A stretch of 64,000 nt of DNA from Pycnococcus provasolii (lineage: Eukaryota; Chlorophyta; Pseudoscourfieldiophyceae; Pseudoscourfieldiales; Pycnococcaceae). The position numbers were made by a program, and so were the translations under genes. Under the pieces are notes generated by a model. It saw only the letters and a program-made list of their open reading frames with translations, was not told where the DNA came from and searched no databases. The stretch's first letter is position 1. Every line of letters starts with the position of its first letter. This document shows, in pieces, positions 30,444-39,587 of the stretch. The stretch is taken from the NCBI GenBank assembly GCA_938743325.2, contig OW568881.1, positions 558,001 through 622,000 on the forward strand. The letters run 5' to 3'.

Positions 30444-30678
30444 AGTGAAAATGAAATTGAAGGAAATCCGAAAGGCTACTATAGAGTATAGACAACAACC
30501 TATAGTCAAATGAACCAGTGAAGTGAGGCACCACCAAGTCACTGGTCAACAGCTACCTATAGCGTCTTTCGGAATGAACAAGAAATGGAGGACGGGGAGA
30601 AAGGCGAGTACAGGGGAGAGAAATGGGCAGGTCAGGGTTCAGTTAACAACAATGCGCTAAGTACCGGGTACGGAGAGG

Positions 30679-30950
30679 TAACCCTAACCCTAGCCTCGGG
30701 GAGCCCTAACCCTAACAGAACCACATTCTCTTACAAGAACCTCATCAGTCATCAAGTTTCCCGAGGGGGGAGGTTCGGTGAGGGGATTAGGGGGATGAAG
30801 TTAGGGGTTAGGGGATGAGGTTAGGGGTTAGGGGGATGAGGTTAATAGGGCTGCACGGGTCCCGAGGTTCCTCTGAGGAGGGGGGGATCACTGCAGTCCC
30901 TGACCTCGTAATCGGGGATTAGGGTTAGGGGGATTAGGGTTAGGGTTAGT
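30679..30950 (+). repeat. Mixed telomere-like arrays, both orientations, upstream of the Hip gene
   Basis: CCCTAA copies at about 30679-30716 are followed by GGGGTTAG/GATGAGGTTAG repeats (30785-30845) and GATTAGGGTTAGGG (30916-30950). The last ends about 70 bp before the Hip start. The spacer 30409-31019 otherwise holds no gene. Confidence 0.88.
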
Positions 30951-31019
30951 AGGCGTTCGGGGGTGGTTCGTCGTCCCTCTTCCTTTCTCGAGAAGCTTCC
31001 TTTGATGAATGTGAATTCT

Positions 31020-32318
31020 ATGGCGTCACCTCAGCATAGGTGTATGGATTCGTTTTCGGATGAGTTTCTCAAGGACTTGCGTATACTGATTGCGCGTCTA
31101 CGTGTGAACCCGTCGTTATTACACTCGACTTCAGAACTCGACTTCTTCAAAGCATATCTCATCTCCTTGGGGTGTATTCTTCCTTCTCAAGAGCCTCCTT
31201 CTTTGGATTCTTCGGCTTTTTTATTGCGTGACGCCTTTGGTGGAATTACAAAGGATTCTTCGTCGTCCTCGTCTGCGTCGTCATCTGCGTCGTCATCGGA
31301 CGCGAACTCGGATGATTCAGGCGGGGAGTCATCTTCCCGTATGGAAAAAAAACAAAGCCTTTCTCTTTCTCGAGAAACTCAAAAGACAGGGCACAAAGCC
31401 GTCACGCTCGACGCGTGGGGACGCGATGTCAACGCAGCTGTCGTTCTCGCGCAAGAGGCGAAACTGCCACCGCCAGCGATGGGGGACGAGTCCATCGAAC
31501 CCACAAAGGAACAGAAAGAACAAGCAACCAAACTCAAAGCACACGCACAGCAGCTCCTCCAAAACAACGACGTCGACGAAGCCGTGCACGCGCTAACAGA
31601 CGCCATCGTGCTAGACGGAACGACCGCGTCGCTCTACGCAGCACGCGCAGATGCGCTCATACGCGCCGGACGACCGTCAGCCGCGGAACGAGACGCGAAT
31701 GCGGCTGTTGCGCTCAACCGCGACTACGGGCGCGCGTACCGCGAGCGGGGGCGTGCACGGCTTGCGCTGACGCGCTACGACGAGGCAGCCTCCGACCTAA
31801 GGCAGGCATGTGCACTTGATTGGGACGAAGTTGCAGCGGAGGCGCTTCGACGCGCGGAAGTGCACGCGAGACGGACGACGCACGCTTCGTCACGGCGTGC
31901 TCGCAAGGAGGCGAAAGAGAGAGATAAGGTGGCACTTCGCCAGCGCCGCGAGGCGGAGCAGGCGGCGGCGCTTCGTCGCGCGGAGGCGGTGGCCGTTTAC
32001 GAGGCGAAGAAGGCGGAGGAAGCGCGGAATCGAAACAAGGCGCCGGCGCCGTCGCCCGCCCCTGGCATGCTTCCTGGCATGGGTTTGGGAACACGCGACG
32101 GCGTGGACGACGAGCTGAATGCCGTGCTCGCCCGTCGAGGGATGGCTGCGCGCAGTTTCGCGTCCGATCCGGAGATCGTCGACGCGATGGCGGATGCAGA
32201 GCTGAAGGCGAAGCTGCTATCTTGCCTCGAGGATCCTCGTCAGCTCGTGCGTCACCAGCGCGACAAGAAGCTGTTGGGTCTGCTTGAGCGCGTTCTCACG
32301 AGGCAGCAACAGCGCTGA
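31020..32318 (+). CDS. ST13: Hip / ST13-type Hsp70-interacting co-chaperone
   Basis: The 432-residue product uses the Met at 31020 (Met at 31005 is an alternative). The N-terminal dimerisation domain has LIARLRVNPSLLHSTSELDFFKAYLISLG, diagnostic for Hip. A Ser/Asp-rich linker follows, then three TPRs (about residues 165-275; ALTDAIVLDGTTASLYAARADAL, NRDYGRAYRERGRARLALTRYDEAASDL). A charged helix comes next, then a Gly/Met/Pro stretch and a C-terminal STI1/DP-type domain (DPEIVDAMADAELKAKLLSCLEDPRQLVRHQ). Known role: Hip binds the ADP state of cytosolic Hsp70 and slows nucleotide release. The GGMP repeats of animal Hip are reduced to PGMLPGMGLG. It is convergent with the MYCBP gene, 60 bp apart. 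Confidence 0.88.
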   Translation: MASPQHRCMDSFSDEFLKDLRILIARLRVNPSLLHSTSELDFFKAYLISLGCILPSQEPPSLDSSAFLLRDAFGGITKDSSSSSSASSSASSSDANSDDSGGESSSRMEKKQSLSLSRETQKTGHKAVTLDAWGRDVNAAVVLAQEAKLPPPAMGDESIEPTKEQKEQATKLKAHAQQLLQNNDVDEAVHALTDAIVLDGTTASLYAARADALIRAGRPSAAERDANAAVALNRDYGRAYRERGRARLALTRYDEAASDLRQACALDWDEVAAEALRRAEVHARRTTHASSRRARKEAKERDKVALRQRREAEQAAALRRAEAVAVYEAKKAEEARNRNKAPAPSPAPGMLPGMGLGTRDGVDDELNAVLARRGMAARSFASDPEIVDAMADAELKAKLLSCLEDPRQLVRHQRDKKLLGLLERVLTRQQQR

Positions 32319-32379
32319 ACAAGCAAACCTGTACGAATACTTAAGTTTAGTTTTAACACATGTTTCCTACACTACAGGC

Positions 32380-32839
32380 TTACTTGCGTCCGTGCGAGTG
32401 CTTGAGCGACGCCACGATGCCCTCGAGGTCTCGGCACTTTTCCTCCAGTGCGACGTAGTCAGGTGAGATGCGCCTGGCGATGTAGGCGAGTGGGTTTTCC
32501 GGGAACGGCGACTCTTCGAAGAGCGCGACGGTCGCGTTATTCAGCGCCTCAATGACACCTGTTTTGTTTTGTTTTTTGGTTGTTGTTGTTGTTGTTGTGT
32601 GTAACGATCGTGAGCTATTTTCGAGCTCGCGTTTATTGAAAAGAGAAGCTTAAAAAGTCATCCTCGAACTTTAAGCTTTCCACGATACAGAGACGCAAGA
32701 CGTCGACGACGACGACCACCACCACCACTCAAGGCAAAAACCATACGTATTCGTACTTACCGTGTTTGTGCAGGTACGCCTTGTACTCCTGCTTGCGTTC
32801 GTACGCCTCCTCCTCGGGCGTCTTGCCGGCGCCGGCCAT
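32380..32839 (-). CDS. MYCBP: MYCBP (AMY-1) homologue, two exons
   Basis: I propose exons 32839-32761 and 32558-32380, giving 85 residues. Exon 1 begins MAGAGKTPEEEAYERKQEYK and ends in a GTAAGTA donor after HKHG. Exon 2 follows an AAAACAG acceptor and starts VIEALNNATVALFEE. Joined, the YKAYLHKHGVIEALNNATVALFEE stretch matches MYCBP (human: a short Y-x2-YLE-x-SGV-x-DALTKVLVALYEE type pattern), with the C-terminal coiled coil LEEKCRDLEGIVASLKH. The family is 85-105 residues, so the length fits. Known partners are MYC in animals and A-kinase anchoring or ciliary radial-spoke-associated complexes. A ciliary role in algae is plausible but unproven here. No single-frame ORF covers it. Confidence 0.85.
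32559..32760 (-). other. Predicted 202-nt intron in the MYCBP gene
   Basis: GTAAGT donor at 32760 and a pyrimidine/A-rich 3' end with AAAACAG ending at 32559. The frame across the junction is exact and restores the family sequence. Confidence 0.85.
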
Positions 32840-34175
32840 ATCACGAGCGCACGAGTGAGCACGAGCACGAGCACAGCTCAACTCGCACAAAGAGACGAAG
32901 AACACAGGGGACCCCCCGGGGGGAAAGAAAACAGTTGATTGCCGAGCACACAATACACAGTACACACTTCTTCTGCAGAGCACACACCACACCTGACGCA
33001 GTGTCGTGTGAGAAGGGAGACCTCTCGAGACGCTCTTCTACATATGATACCAGGGAATAGAATTAAGACTGTGGTTGGCGCGAGGCGTCTTAATTAGACT
33101 ACCTATTAAGGCTATTATACGCGTATGAACTGGTCAACAACAACCTCACCAAGGACCTCACCAATTTCAGGAGTCAGCACCTGTCCTTCCTTCCGTCCAC
33201 TCGACAATTGACCACACCATGACACCAGCAGATTAGTCTAGGGAACCATGCATGATGTCACAGGGAACACAGACCAGCATGATGACATGTACATATGCCG
33301 GGTAAAATAACCTTAACATACTTGATTTACTGTACTTCTGCCTTCGTATACCTATGTACTGTACACTGTATACGTATAGGACTACTGTACCTTAGGTTTC
33401 GCTTTTACCATACTGTACCGTTAGTGCATGATTTCTACCGTCCTTAGGTAACCAACGAACCACATCCCTCAGGCCTCAGCCTCATTTGGATTTTACACGA
33501 GAGTACACGATAGTCTAGTCTACGGGCGATATAGGGTACAGTATGTACATACCTGTCACTCTGTCAGTAGTACATACTGTACTGTACAGGAAACCTTTAT
33601 CTCTTTATGTACGGGAGAACCAGAACCAGCCTATGCATGACCTCGGAAAGGAAGACCGACCATGGACCCTCGAGGTCACGTGGAAGTAGGAACCCCTTCA
33701 TCCCGAGGAAGCCAAGTCCTGTGCCACAGGTGGTGAGCCACAGCCCACAGGTGTCAGGTGGGTGCTCTGTTCCCAGGTGCGAGGTGCGAGGTGCGAGGAG
33801 TTGGTGCCAGGCCTGGAGGTTCGTACCAGTACCAGTTCTTTACCATGGAGGCCTTGGAAGACAGGAAGAGGACTTGTGTTGTGTCTTCTTCACCGAAGGA
33901 AGTTCGCATCAAACTTCACCCGGCCGGAGGAGGAGGGAGCAGAGTTGGAGGGAGCTCTCATTTCTCCGCTTTTCCCAAACTTCGACGCCGAACGGCCATC
34001 ACTCGGACTCGCTTGGCCCTCTCGAAGCTCTTTTCATATTTTCATATTTCTTGATTTTAATTTTAAGAGAATTCTTTTGATAGACTACTGTATTTCGTCT
34101 TGATATTGAGTCGTTTTGTCAACCGTTGAGTTGAACTGCTGCATTTCTATCAATATATACATAACTCAATACAGT
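32840..34175. other. 1.3-kb gene-free divergent spacer
   Basis: It is AT-richer than the coding regions, with no ORF of recognisable family on either strand. It holds the TACTGTAC motif cluster annotated separately and a GAGGTGC triplication near 33777-33799. Confidence 0.55.
33328..33587. repeat. Cluster of six TACTGTAC motifs
   Basis: TACTGTAC occurs at 33328, 33357, 33383, 33411, 33575 and 33580 (the last two overlap). Several related GTACA/GTATAC palindromes are interspersed. It may be a dispersed repeat or a regulator binding cluster. Confidence 0.7.
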
Positions 34176-36326
34176 ATGTCGACGGAGTTTCCGCTCAACC
34201 GGCCGCCCGCACTCAACTTCTTGAGGAGGAACGAGGAGACGCGAACGCCGAAGCACTTCGACAACGCGACGCCGAAACTGTCGCGCAAACCGGGGGAAAG
34301 GGCACTCGTCACCAACTCCGCCACGGACTCTCTGCTCGCAACGGGAGGAATCACCGACGTCGAGCAGTTCGCGGGGTCCGTCAAGTCGTCCATACAGAAC
34401 ATCAACAAACATATCAAGCAAATTGAAAAAACGAGGTACCAGGGCATGAAAAACGCCGGACAAGGAGGCACGTTCCTGACACAGCTTGGACAAACCGACG
34501 CCGTCGACGAAGAGACGGCGAGCATCATACTGCAAGACGTTCCACTCGAGCCGTGGGAGGTTGTGGGAAGCACAGACTACCACAGAGAAGTGAAGCGCAG
34601 AGCGAGAATCTGGCTCAAGGACCAGGAGTCGCGATACCGCGACTACCTGTGGAAGCAGTACGCAAAGTCCATCGTCGCCGCCGCCGCGTCTATCGACGAC
34701 CAGTACGCGTCAAAGGGTATCGCGTATCACACAACGCGCGAGCGGAGCATACGACTGCTCAAGAACAACATTTCGCGTAAGGTGCAGCTAGCCGTAAACA
34801 AGCAGAGCCTGTACGGCTGGGACCTCGACACCGCCACCGGCGTTGCGGTGGCGGAGATGAAGAAGGAAATCAAATTGCGCGCGGACAAGAGGCGGGCGCT
34901 TCAGGGCGACATCGCGCGCCGTAACCGCCTGCGCAAGCTCGGAGAAAGCGATGCCGCCGCCACAGGAGCGCAGTTCGAGCCAGAGGTGACCGTGGAGGAG
35001 CCGGTGGGCGAAGAGGAGGAGGAGGACGAGATTCCCGTATCTGAGGAGGACCCGGAGGTGGCGGCTCAGCGCGCCGCCGCCGAGGAGGCGAGGCGTGCCG
35101 CCGCCGAGGAGGCGAGGCGCGCCGCTACTGCTCTGGCCGAGCAGCAGGAAGCTGCGCAGAATGGTTTGCGAAAGCTGCTGAAATCGCGTGGCAGTGCACC
35201 ATCGGCTGAGGAGATGGCTAAAATCGTGGAACTTGACCTTGGCGGCCTCGCAAGCGGCACGAATGGCGTCAAGGCGTTTTCGCAGGTGTTCGACAAGTGC
35301 TCGTCGCTTGAAGTACTCGACATGTCCGCGAATGACCTTGGTGCAAACTCGCTGAGCATGCTACTGGAAACAATCATCAAAGCAACCAAGGTGAACCTCA
35401 ACACGCTCGATCTCTCCGCGAACTCACTTGGAGGGGGCGCAAGTACAGGACCCGCGGCGATCTGCGCATTTCTGGACAACGAAACGCGCTACAAGCGCTA
35501 CCGCCTGCAGAACCTAGTTCTTCGCAACTGCCACATTGGCAGTGGCGGTTGCCACGTATTTGGCGACACCGTCGCGCGATCCGAAACTCTCGTGCACCTG
35601 AACTTGAGTGAGAATGGAATTGGTGACGCGGGAGCGCGACCACTTGCGGAAATGCTCGCCGTGGCGAAGAGCTTGAAGACGCTTGACCTTTCATTCAACG
35701 ACATTGGCGAGCGTGGAGCGTTCTACATCGCAAAGGCGATCAAGGGGCGTGCTGAAAATGCCTCAGCGAACGACCTGAGCCCGAAGAGCCTGGAGAGGCG
35801 TGCCAAGGGCAAGGTAATTCCAGCGCGAGCTCCAAGTCAGCTGGTTGCTCTCGACTTGTCGTGGAACGAGATTGGCGACCGCGCTGGCACCTCTCTCGCT
35901 GTGGCGGCGAAGCACAGCCCAACACTCGCGGAGTTAGCCATCGCGAGTTGCATGATTGGAGACGAGACGGCTTTCGCACTTGCCGATGCGATTGACAACA
36001 ACCCTGTTCTGCGGCTAATCATGATCGATAACAACGACTTTTCGGTCGATGCGGGCAAGGCGATCGTAAATGCCGTTCGTCGGTCACGAACCTTCCAGGC
36101 GCTTGGGCGCGACGGATGCGTGGGCATCAAGCATGTGCTCGAGCCGCTCGATGCGGAGGATGCGGATGCGGCTGAGGAGGAGCAGCGCAAGAAGAATGTC
36201 ACGAGCATGACAGCGCAGATGCACTTGAGAGAGGCAAGCCGTGGCACAGCGGGCGAGGGCTTGAGCCCGGAGACGATCAGCCCGTCGAAGACCCCGAACT
36301 TGTTGTCGCACCGTTCGGGAGTCTGA
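34176..36326 (+). CDS. Leucine-rich-repeat (RNase-inhibitor type) protein with N-terminal coiled region
   Basis: The 716-residue product uses the Met at 34176. Residues 1-270 are mostly helical and charged (KHIKQIEKTRYQGMKNA; REVKRRARIWLKDQESRYRDYLWKQYAKS). An acidic run and two EEARRAAA repeats follow (about 275-325). From about residue 345 come RI-type LRRs: LEVLDMSANDLGANSLSML, LNTLDLSANSLGG, LVHLNLSENGIGDAGARPLAEML, LKTLDLSFNDIGERGAF, LVALDLSWNEIGD and others. This repeat class occurs in NLRC-like, Ran-GAP-like and ciliary proteins (for example DRC5/TCTE1, LRRC74). The ciliary genes in this window make an axonemal role possible, but I cannot assign an orthologue. The C-terminus is disordered. 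Confidence 0.7.
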   Translation: MSTEFPLNRPPALNFLRRNEETRTPKHFDNATPKLSRKPGERALVTNSATDSLLATGGITDVEQFAGSVKSSIQNINKHIKQIEKTRYQGMKNAGQGGTFLTQLGQTDAVDEETASIILQDVPLEPWEVVGSTDYHREVKRRARIWLKDQESRYRDYLWKQYAKSIVAAAASIDDQYASKGIAYHTTRERSIRLLKNNISRKVQLAVNKQSLYGWDLDTATGVAVAEMKKEIKLRADKRRALQGDIARRNRLRKLGESDAAATGAQFEPEVTVEEPVGEEEEEDEIPVSEEDPEVAAQRAAAEEARRAAAEEARRAATALAEQQEAAQNGLRKLLKSRGSAPSAEEMAKIVELDLGGLASGTNGVKAFSQVFDKCSSLEVLDMSANDLGANSLSMLLETIIKATKVNLNTLDLSANSLGGGASTGPAAICAFLDNETRYKRYRLQNLVLRNCHIGSGGCHVFGDTVARSETLVHLNLSENGIGDAGARPLAEMLAVAKSLKTLDLSFNDIGERGAFYIAKAIKGRAENASANDLSPKSLERRAKGKVIPARAPSQLVALDLSWNEIGDRAGTSLAVAAKHSPTLAELAIASCMIGDETAFALADAIDNNPVLRLIMIDNNDFSVDAGKAIVNAVRRSRTFQALGRDGCVGIKHVLEPLDAEDADAAEEEQRKKNVTSMTAQMHLREASRGTAGEGLSPETISPSKTPNLLSHRSGV

Positions 36327-36517
36327 TCGCTCAGCAATTTCACACTTCCTTGAGTTGATTGGAGAATACTTGTAATGTAAAACAAACTTCAAATGCTTTG
36401 ATCGTTATCTGTGAGATCGACCCGCGCTGATGGAGGGCTTACACGGATAGTAGAGAAAGGGGGTTAGTTAGGTCCTAAGAGGCATAATGGTGATGACATA
36501 TTAACTTATTTCGTTAC

Positions 36518-38185
36518 TCAGTTGAGCGGACAGATGCAGCTGGCGAGCGGCGCGTGCGCAACCGTAACACCGTGCTCCATCGCACCGCTGTCCAAATACA
36601 CAAGCACGCGCGTCACGTTGTGCCCATGGTGATGCGCAATGTACAGCACGGCGATCGCGTCGTTCATCACCTCAAGAAGGCACATGCGAGGTGTCTCGCC
36701 GCCAGTGGGAACCTCGCTCACAATCTTCAGGCACTGCACGGGCTCGCTCGGGTCGTGGCGAAGACAGATAACTGTGTTGCGTAGACGAAGGCAGACGAAT
36801 ATCCATCGGCCATCAGGGGTGGATGCGATGTCGGACGCCCAGCGACCGCCATTGAAGCGCGCCACCTCCGGTCGTCCAGACTCAGGCCAGTCGGGGGGAA
36901 GCATCTTCATCACGCAAGGCACGGAAAGCGGCGCAAGTGAGCCATCGTCGAGAACTTCAAGCATCATCACCTCCGCGGTAATCTCCAGGCCCACGGCTGC
37001 GCGCGATTCGCCCACGAGGACAATTCCACGAGGGCCGGATCCAGGTGGGCAAGAGACGAATGGCGCATCCACACGCGCGGGCTCCCACGTCGCCTCGGAG
37101 GTGTCAAAGCGATATGCATAGATGCGATCTGAGCCGAGGTCGACAACGTACATCGCCCACACGTTTGTCGCCAGCTGCTTGCCAAATACGCAGCAGTGCG
37201 CGTGAGGCCCGCTATCACCCTGCCGATCGACGTCCGGCCCTGGCGCGTCGCGCGGCAGCCGAAGGACGCGCTTCTCCTCAGTCAACCCGCACGCCTTGCT
37301 AAACGTGTCGACGCGAACGAACGTCACCGTGCCTGCACCGTAGCTCGACGCGGCGACCCACGTGCCGTCCGGTGTCACCGTCACGTGGCACGCGTGCGCG
37401 CCCTCGGTTGACACGGCCGGTCCGAGGCTGGAGAAGCAGCTGTCGCAGACGGTGTACGCGCCCACGCGCGACGCCTCCACCTCGTTGCTGACGTACACGA
37501 CGTCCGCCGTCGGGTGCTTTGCAATGAAAGCCGGGTTGGGGCCACACGCCGTCGCGGGTCCCTTGGTGAGGAAGGACGACGGCACTGCTCGAAGCGCTTC
37601 GTGGCTTGGAGCGGGTGCCTGTGGGTCACCCGCCGGTCGCTCGAAGAGCGTCACTCCCGACGCGACGATGGTGTCGTCGTGAGGCACGTCGCCGAGAGAG
37701 ACGAAAGGCGACGCGCTGTGCGCGATGGTGAATCCTCCGACGGCGAACCGACGATACGGGAGTGGTGGCTGGTCTCTCTGTCCTGGCTGCGGGGGCACTT
37801 CGACGATGAGGTTAAGGTTGGGGAAGGTCATCCGTCCACTCGGCGCGTCCGTGTGCCTGAGCTCGACGGCGTCGGCGGAGGGCACGTTTGTGTCCGACAC
37901 GTACTGTGCCACTTGCCTCGCCGCGGCATTGTCCGGCGAGCCGTCGTTCGCCGCAGCGTGCAGCGCGACGGCGTCGGGCTGCACACTACGTCCCCACGTC
38001 ATGCCGTCCGCCGCCTTGGGTGGCGGCTGCAGGTGCCTGTTTGGGGGCGGCGTGATGGCGGGGTAGCCTCCTTCGGGCGGGACGGCGGCGCCGTGCTGGA
38101 GCCGGGCCTTCGAGTACGCGGGCAGCATGTGCTGCTGCTGCTGCTGCGGCGGCGGCGGCTGCGACGGCGGCGACGACGACGCCAT
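36518..38185 (-). CDS. YbhE/6-phosphogluconolactonase-type seven-bladed beta-propeller
   Basis: The 555-residue product uses the Met at 38185. The first 45 residues are Pro/Gln-rich. The domain (about residues 165-550) follows the lactonase_7 order: NPAFIAKHPTADVVYVSNEVE, AHACHVTVTPDGTWVAASSYGAGTVTFV, GPHAHCCVF, MYVVDLGSDRIYAYRFD, GPRGIVLVGESRAAVGLEI and RWASDIASTPDGRWIFVCLR. The PHAH and DLG-x-DR motifs are hallmarks of the family. Known members hydrolyse 6-phosphogluconolactone in bacteria, cycloisomerise muconate in fungi, or are uncharacterised in algae. The substrate here is therefore open. The N-terminal 120 residues before the first blade are unusual. Confidence 0.8.
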   Translation of the reverse strand: MASSSPPSQPPPPQQQQQHMLPAYSKARLQHGAAVPPEGGYPAITPPPNRHLQPPPKAADGMTWGRSVQPDAVALHAAANDGSPDNAAARQVAQYVSDTNVPSADAVELRHTDAPSGRMTFPNLNLIVEVPPQPGQRDQPPLPYRRFAVGGFTIAHSASPFVSLGDVPHDDTIVASGVTLFERPAGDPQAPAPSHEALRAVPSSFLTKGPATACGPNPAFIAKHPTADVVYVSNEVEASRVGAYTVCDSCFSSLGPAVSTEGAHACHVTVTPDGTWVAASSYGAGTVTFVRVDTFSKACGLTEEKRVLRLPRDAPGPDVDRQGDSGPHAHCCVFGKQLATNVWAMYVVDLGSDRIYAYRFDTSEATWEPARVDAPFVSCPPGSGPRGIVLVGESRAAVGLEITAEVMMLEVLDDGSLAPLSVPCVMKMLPPDWPESGRPEVARFNGGRWASDIASTPDGRWIFVCLRLRNTVICLRHDPSEPVQCLKIVSEVPTGGETPRMCLLEVMNDAIAVLYIAHHHGHNVTRVLVYLDSGAMEHGVTVAHAPLASCICPLN

Positions 38186-38341
38186 CCTCCTCGTTGACTT
38201 GACTTGCAAAAGGGCGACGGGAGAGAGAGAAGTGAAGGAGGGGCCGTTACGTTCTCCCAAGTTCCTCCTGAATAGGGGTTGAAAGTTGAAACGCGAATTC
38301 GGGGATTGTTTTTTAGATTTTGACCATTGTTTTACAATTCT

Positions 38342-39250
38342 TCAAAGTAAGTCGCCCTTCGGCGGTGTGCTCGCAAGCAGACGTCTCACGACGTCCAGAC
38401 CGAGACGTTCTCGGCCCATGCTGTCGCGCCTTCCGTCGCCGTTGTCGTGAGCCTTGTCCTTGGCGGATGAGTGAGCGGGCGCGGCGGTGATGTCGAACGG
38501 GTACGACAGCGCGTCCCGCGAGGTGACGGGGGGTATGTGGTCGAGGTGTTCGTTGACGCGTTCGCAGACGTACCCGAGCGTGCGGCGCAGGGCAACGCCA
38601 AGTTCGGCGCTGACAGATGTCGTGGATGTGAACAGGTCGAGCGGAAGCGTCCAGGTTTCCCACGCGCTGGCGTTGCTGAGCGACCGTTCTGTTCTCGCGA
38701 CTCCGAGGATCGACGAGCTTGCGGATGGGGAGTTTCCGAGGAACCACGACCCCCACGACCCGACGGGACTGGACGAAGTCGGCGTGGCGTTCGGCCTTGG
38801 GCTCTGCGGTCTTCTTTCGTAGAAGGATATGGCAACGTGCCATCTCTGTCCGTCAGCAAGTTTTCCGGCGGCGTGTGCGTCTTCGATGGACTCGCACACG
38901 CGTCTCACAGCTGCGTCAAGTTGTCTCTGGCTTCGAGCGTCGTAGGATAAAGACGGGTACACGAGGTCCGGGAAGAGCGAAGATGCGTCTAACGAAGGCG
39001 TGAGTGCCCCAAGTGAGCGACTAAAAATCAGGGATGAGAAAACCGCTCGCAGCACTTCTGCGACGTGGTGCGAGTGTACGGGTAGCGCCGGTAACGCGTG
39101 TAGAACCGTAGAAAAACCACCACCACCATGAGCACCATTACCATTACCAGCAGAGAGAGGGTGTTGGGAGCCCGAGGATGAAGATGCCGCCATAGAGATG
39201 GATGTGTTACGCCTATAATTGTGGTCTATGGGTATCTGCGACGACGACAT
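38342..39250 (-). CDS. ATG101: Autophagy-related protein 101 (ATG101)
   Basis: The 302-residue product starts at the Met at 39250 or the Met at 39193. ATG101 is the HORMA-fold partner of ATG13 in the ATG1/ULK initiation complex. The match to plant ATG101 runs along the whole domain: EVLRAVFSSLIFSRSLGALTP, SLSYDARSQRQLDAAVRRVCESI, WHVAISFYERRP, RSLSNASAWETWTLPLDLF, LRRTLGYVCERVNEHLDHIPPV, YPFDI and GLDVVRRLLASTPP. A Ser-rich N-terminal extension of about 65 residues and inserts after SFYERRP and before the C-terminus make it longer than usual (about 210-220). The WF-finger Trp-Phe pair is not obvious beyond SWFLG. The context gives no operon-like link. Confidence 0.87.
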   Translation of the reverse strand: MSSSQIPIDHNYRRNTSISMAASSSSGSQHPLSAGNGNGAHGGGGFSTVLHALPALPVHSHHVAEVLRAVFSSLIFSRSLGALTPSLDASSLFPDLVYPSLSYDARSQRQLDAAVRRVCESIEDAHAAGKLADGQRWHVAISFYERRPQSPRPNATPTSSSPVGSWGSWFLGNSPSASSSILGVARTERSLSNASAWETWTLPLDLFTSTTSVSAELGVALRRTLGYVCERVNEHLDHIPPVTSRDALSYPFDITAAPAHSSAKDKAHDNGDGRRDSMGRERLGLDVVRRLLASTPPKGDLL

Positions 39251-39587
39251 TCCCGATGATGTTTGGAAATTATGACGCGTCGGAGAAGAAGAGGACCATC
39301 CTCCGAGGAAAAAAACCAAAGGGGGGGGGGGGACGAGACAGGTCCAGGTGGCCGGGGATTAGGGGGAGGATGGGTTAGGGTTACTGGGTTACTGGGTTAG
39401 GGTACTGGGTTACTGGGTTAGGGTTACTGGGTTTCTGGGTTAGGGTTTCTGGGTTACTGGGTTAGGGTTTCTGGGTTCGGGTTATTTGTAATCGGGCCTT
39501 TTATGAGTTCCTCTTTTCTCTGTTACAGTATTTTTGGGTCTCATTTTCTTGTTTCCCGACGTCGCATCGCATCGAGCGTCTGGAGCG
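39251..39587 (+). repeat. TTAGGG / TTACTGGG / TTTCTGGG mixed array
   Basis: The array core is 39372-39486: TTAGGG alternates with TTACTGGG and TTTCTGGG units. It ends about 100 bp before the chosen mTERF start, G-rich strand sense. A G-run (about 39319-39332) lies toward the ATG101 side. No gene is present. Confidence 0.9.
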
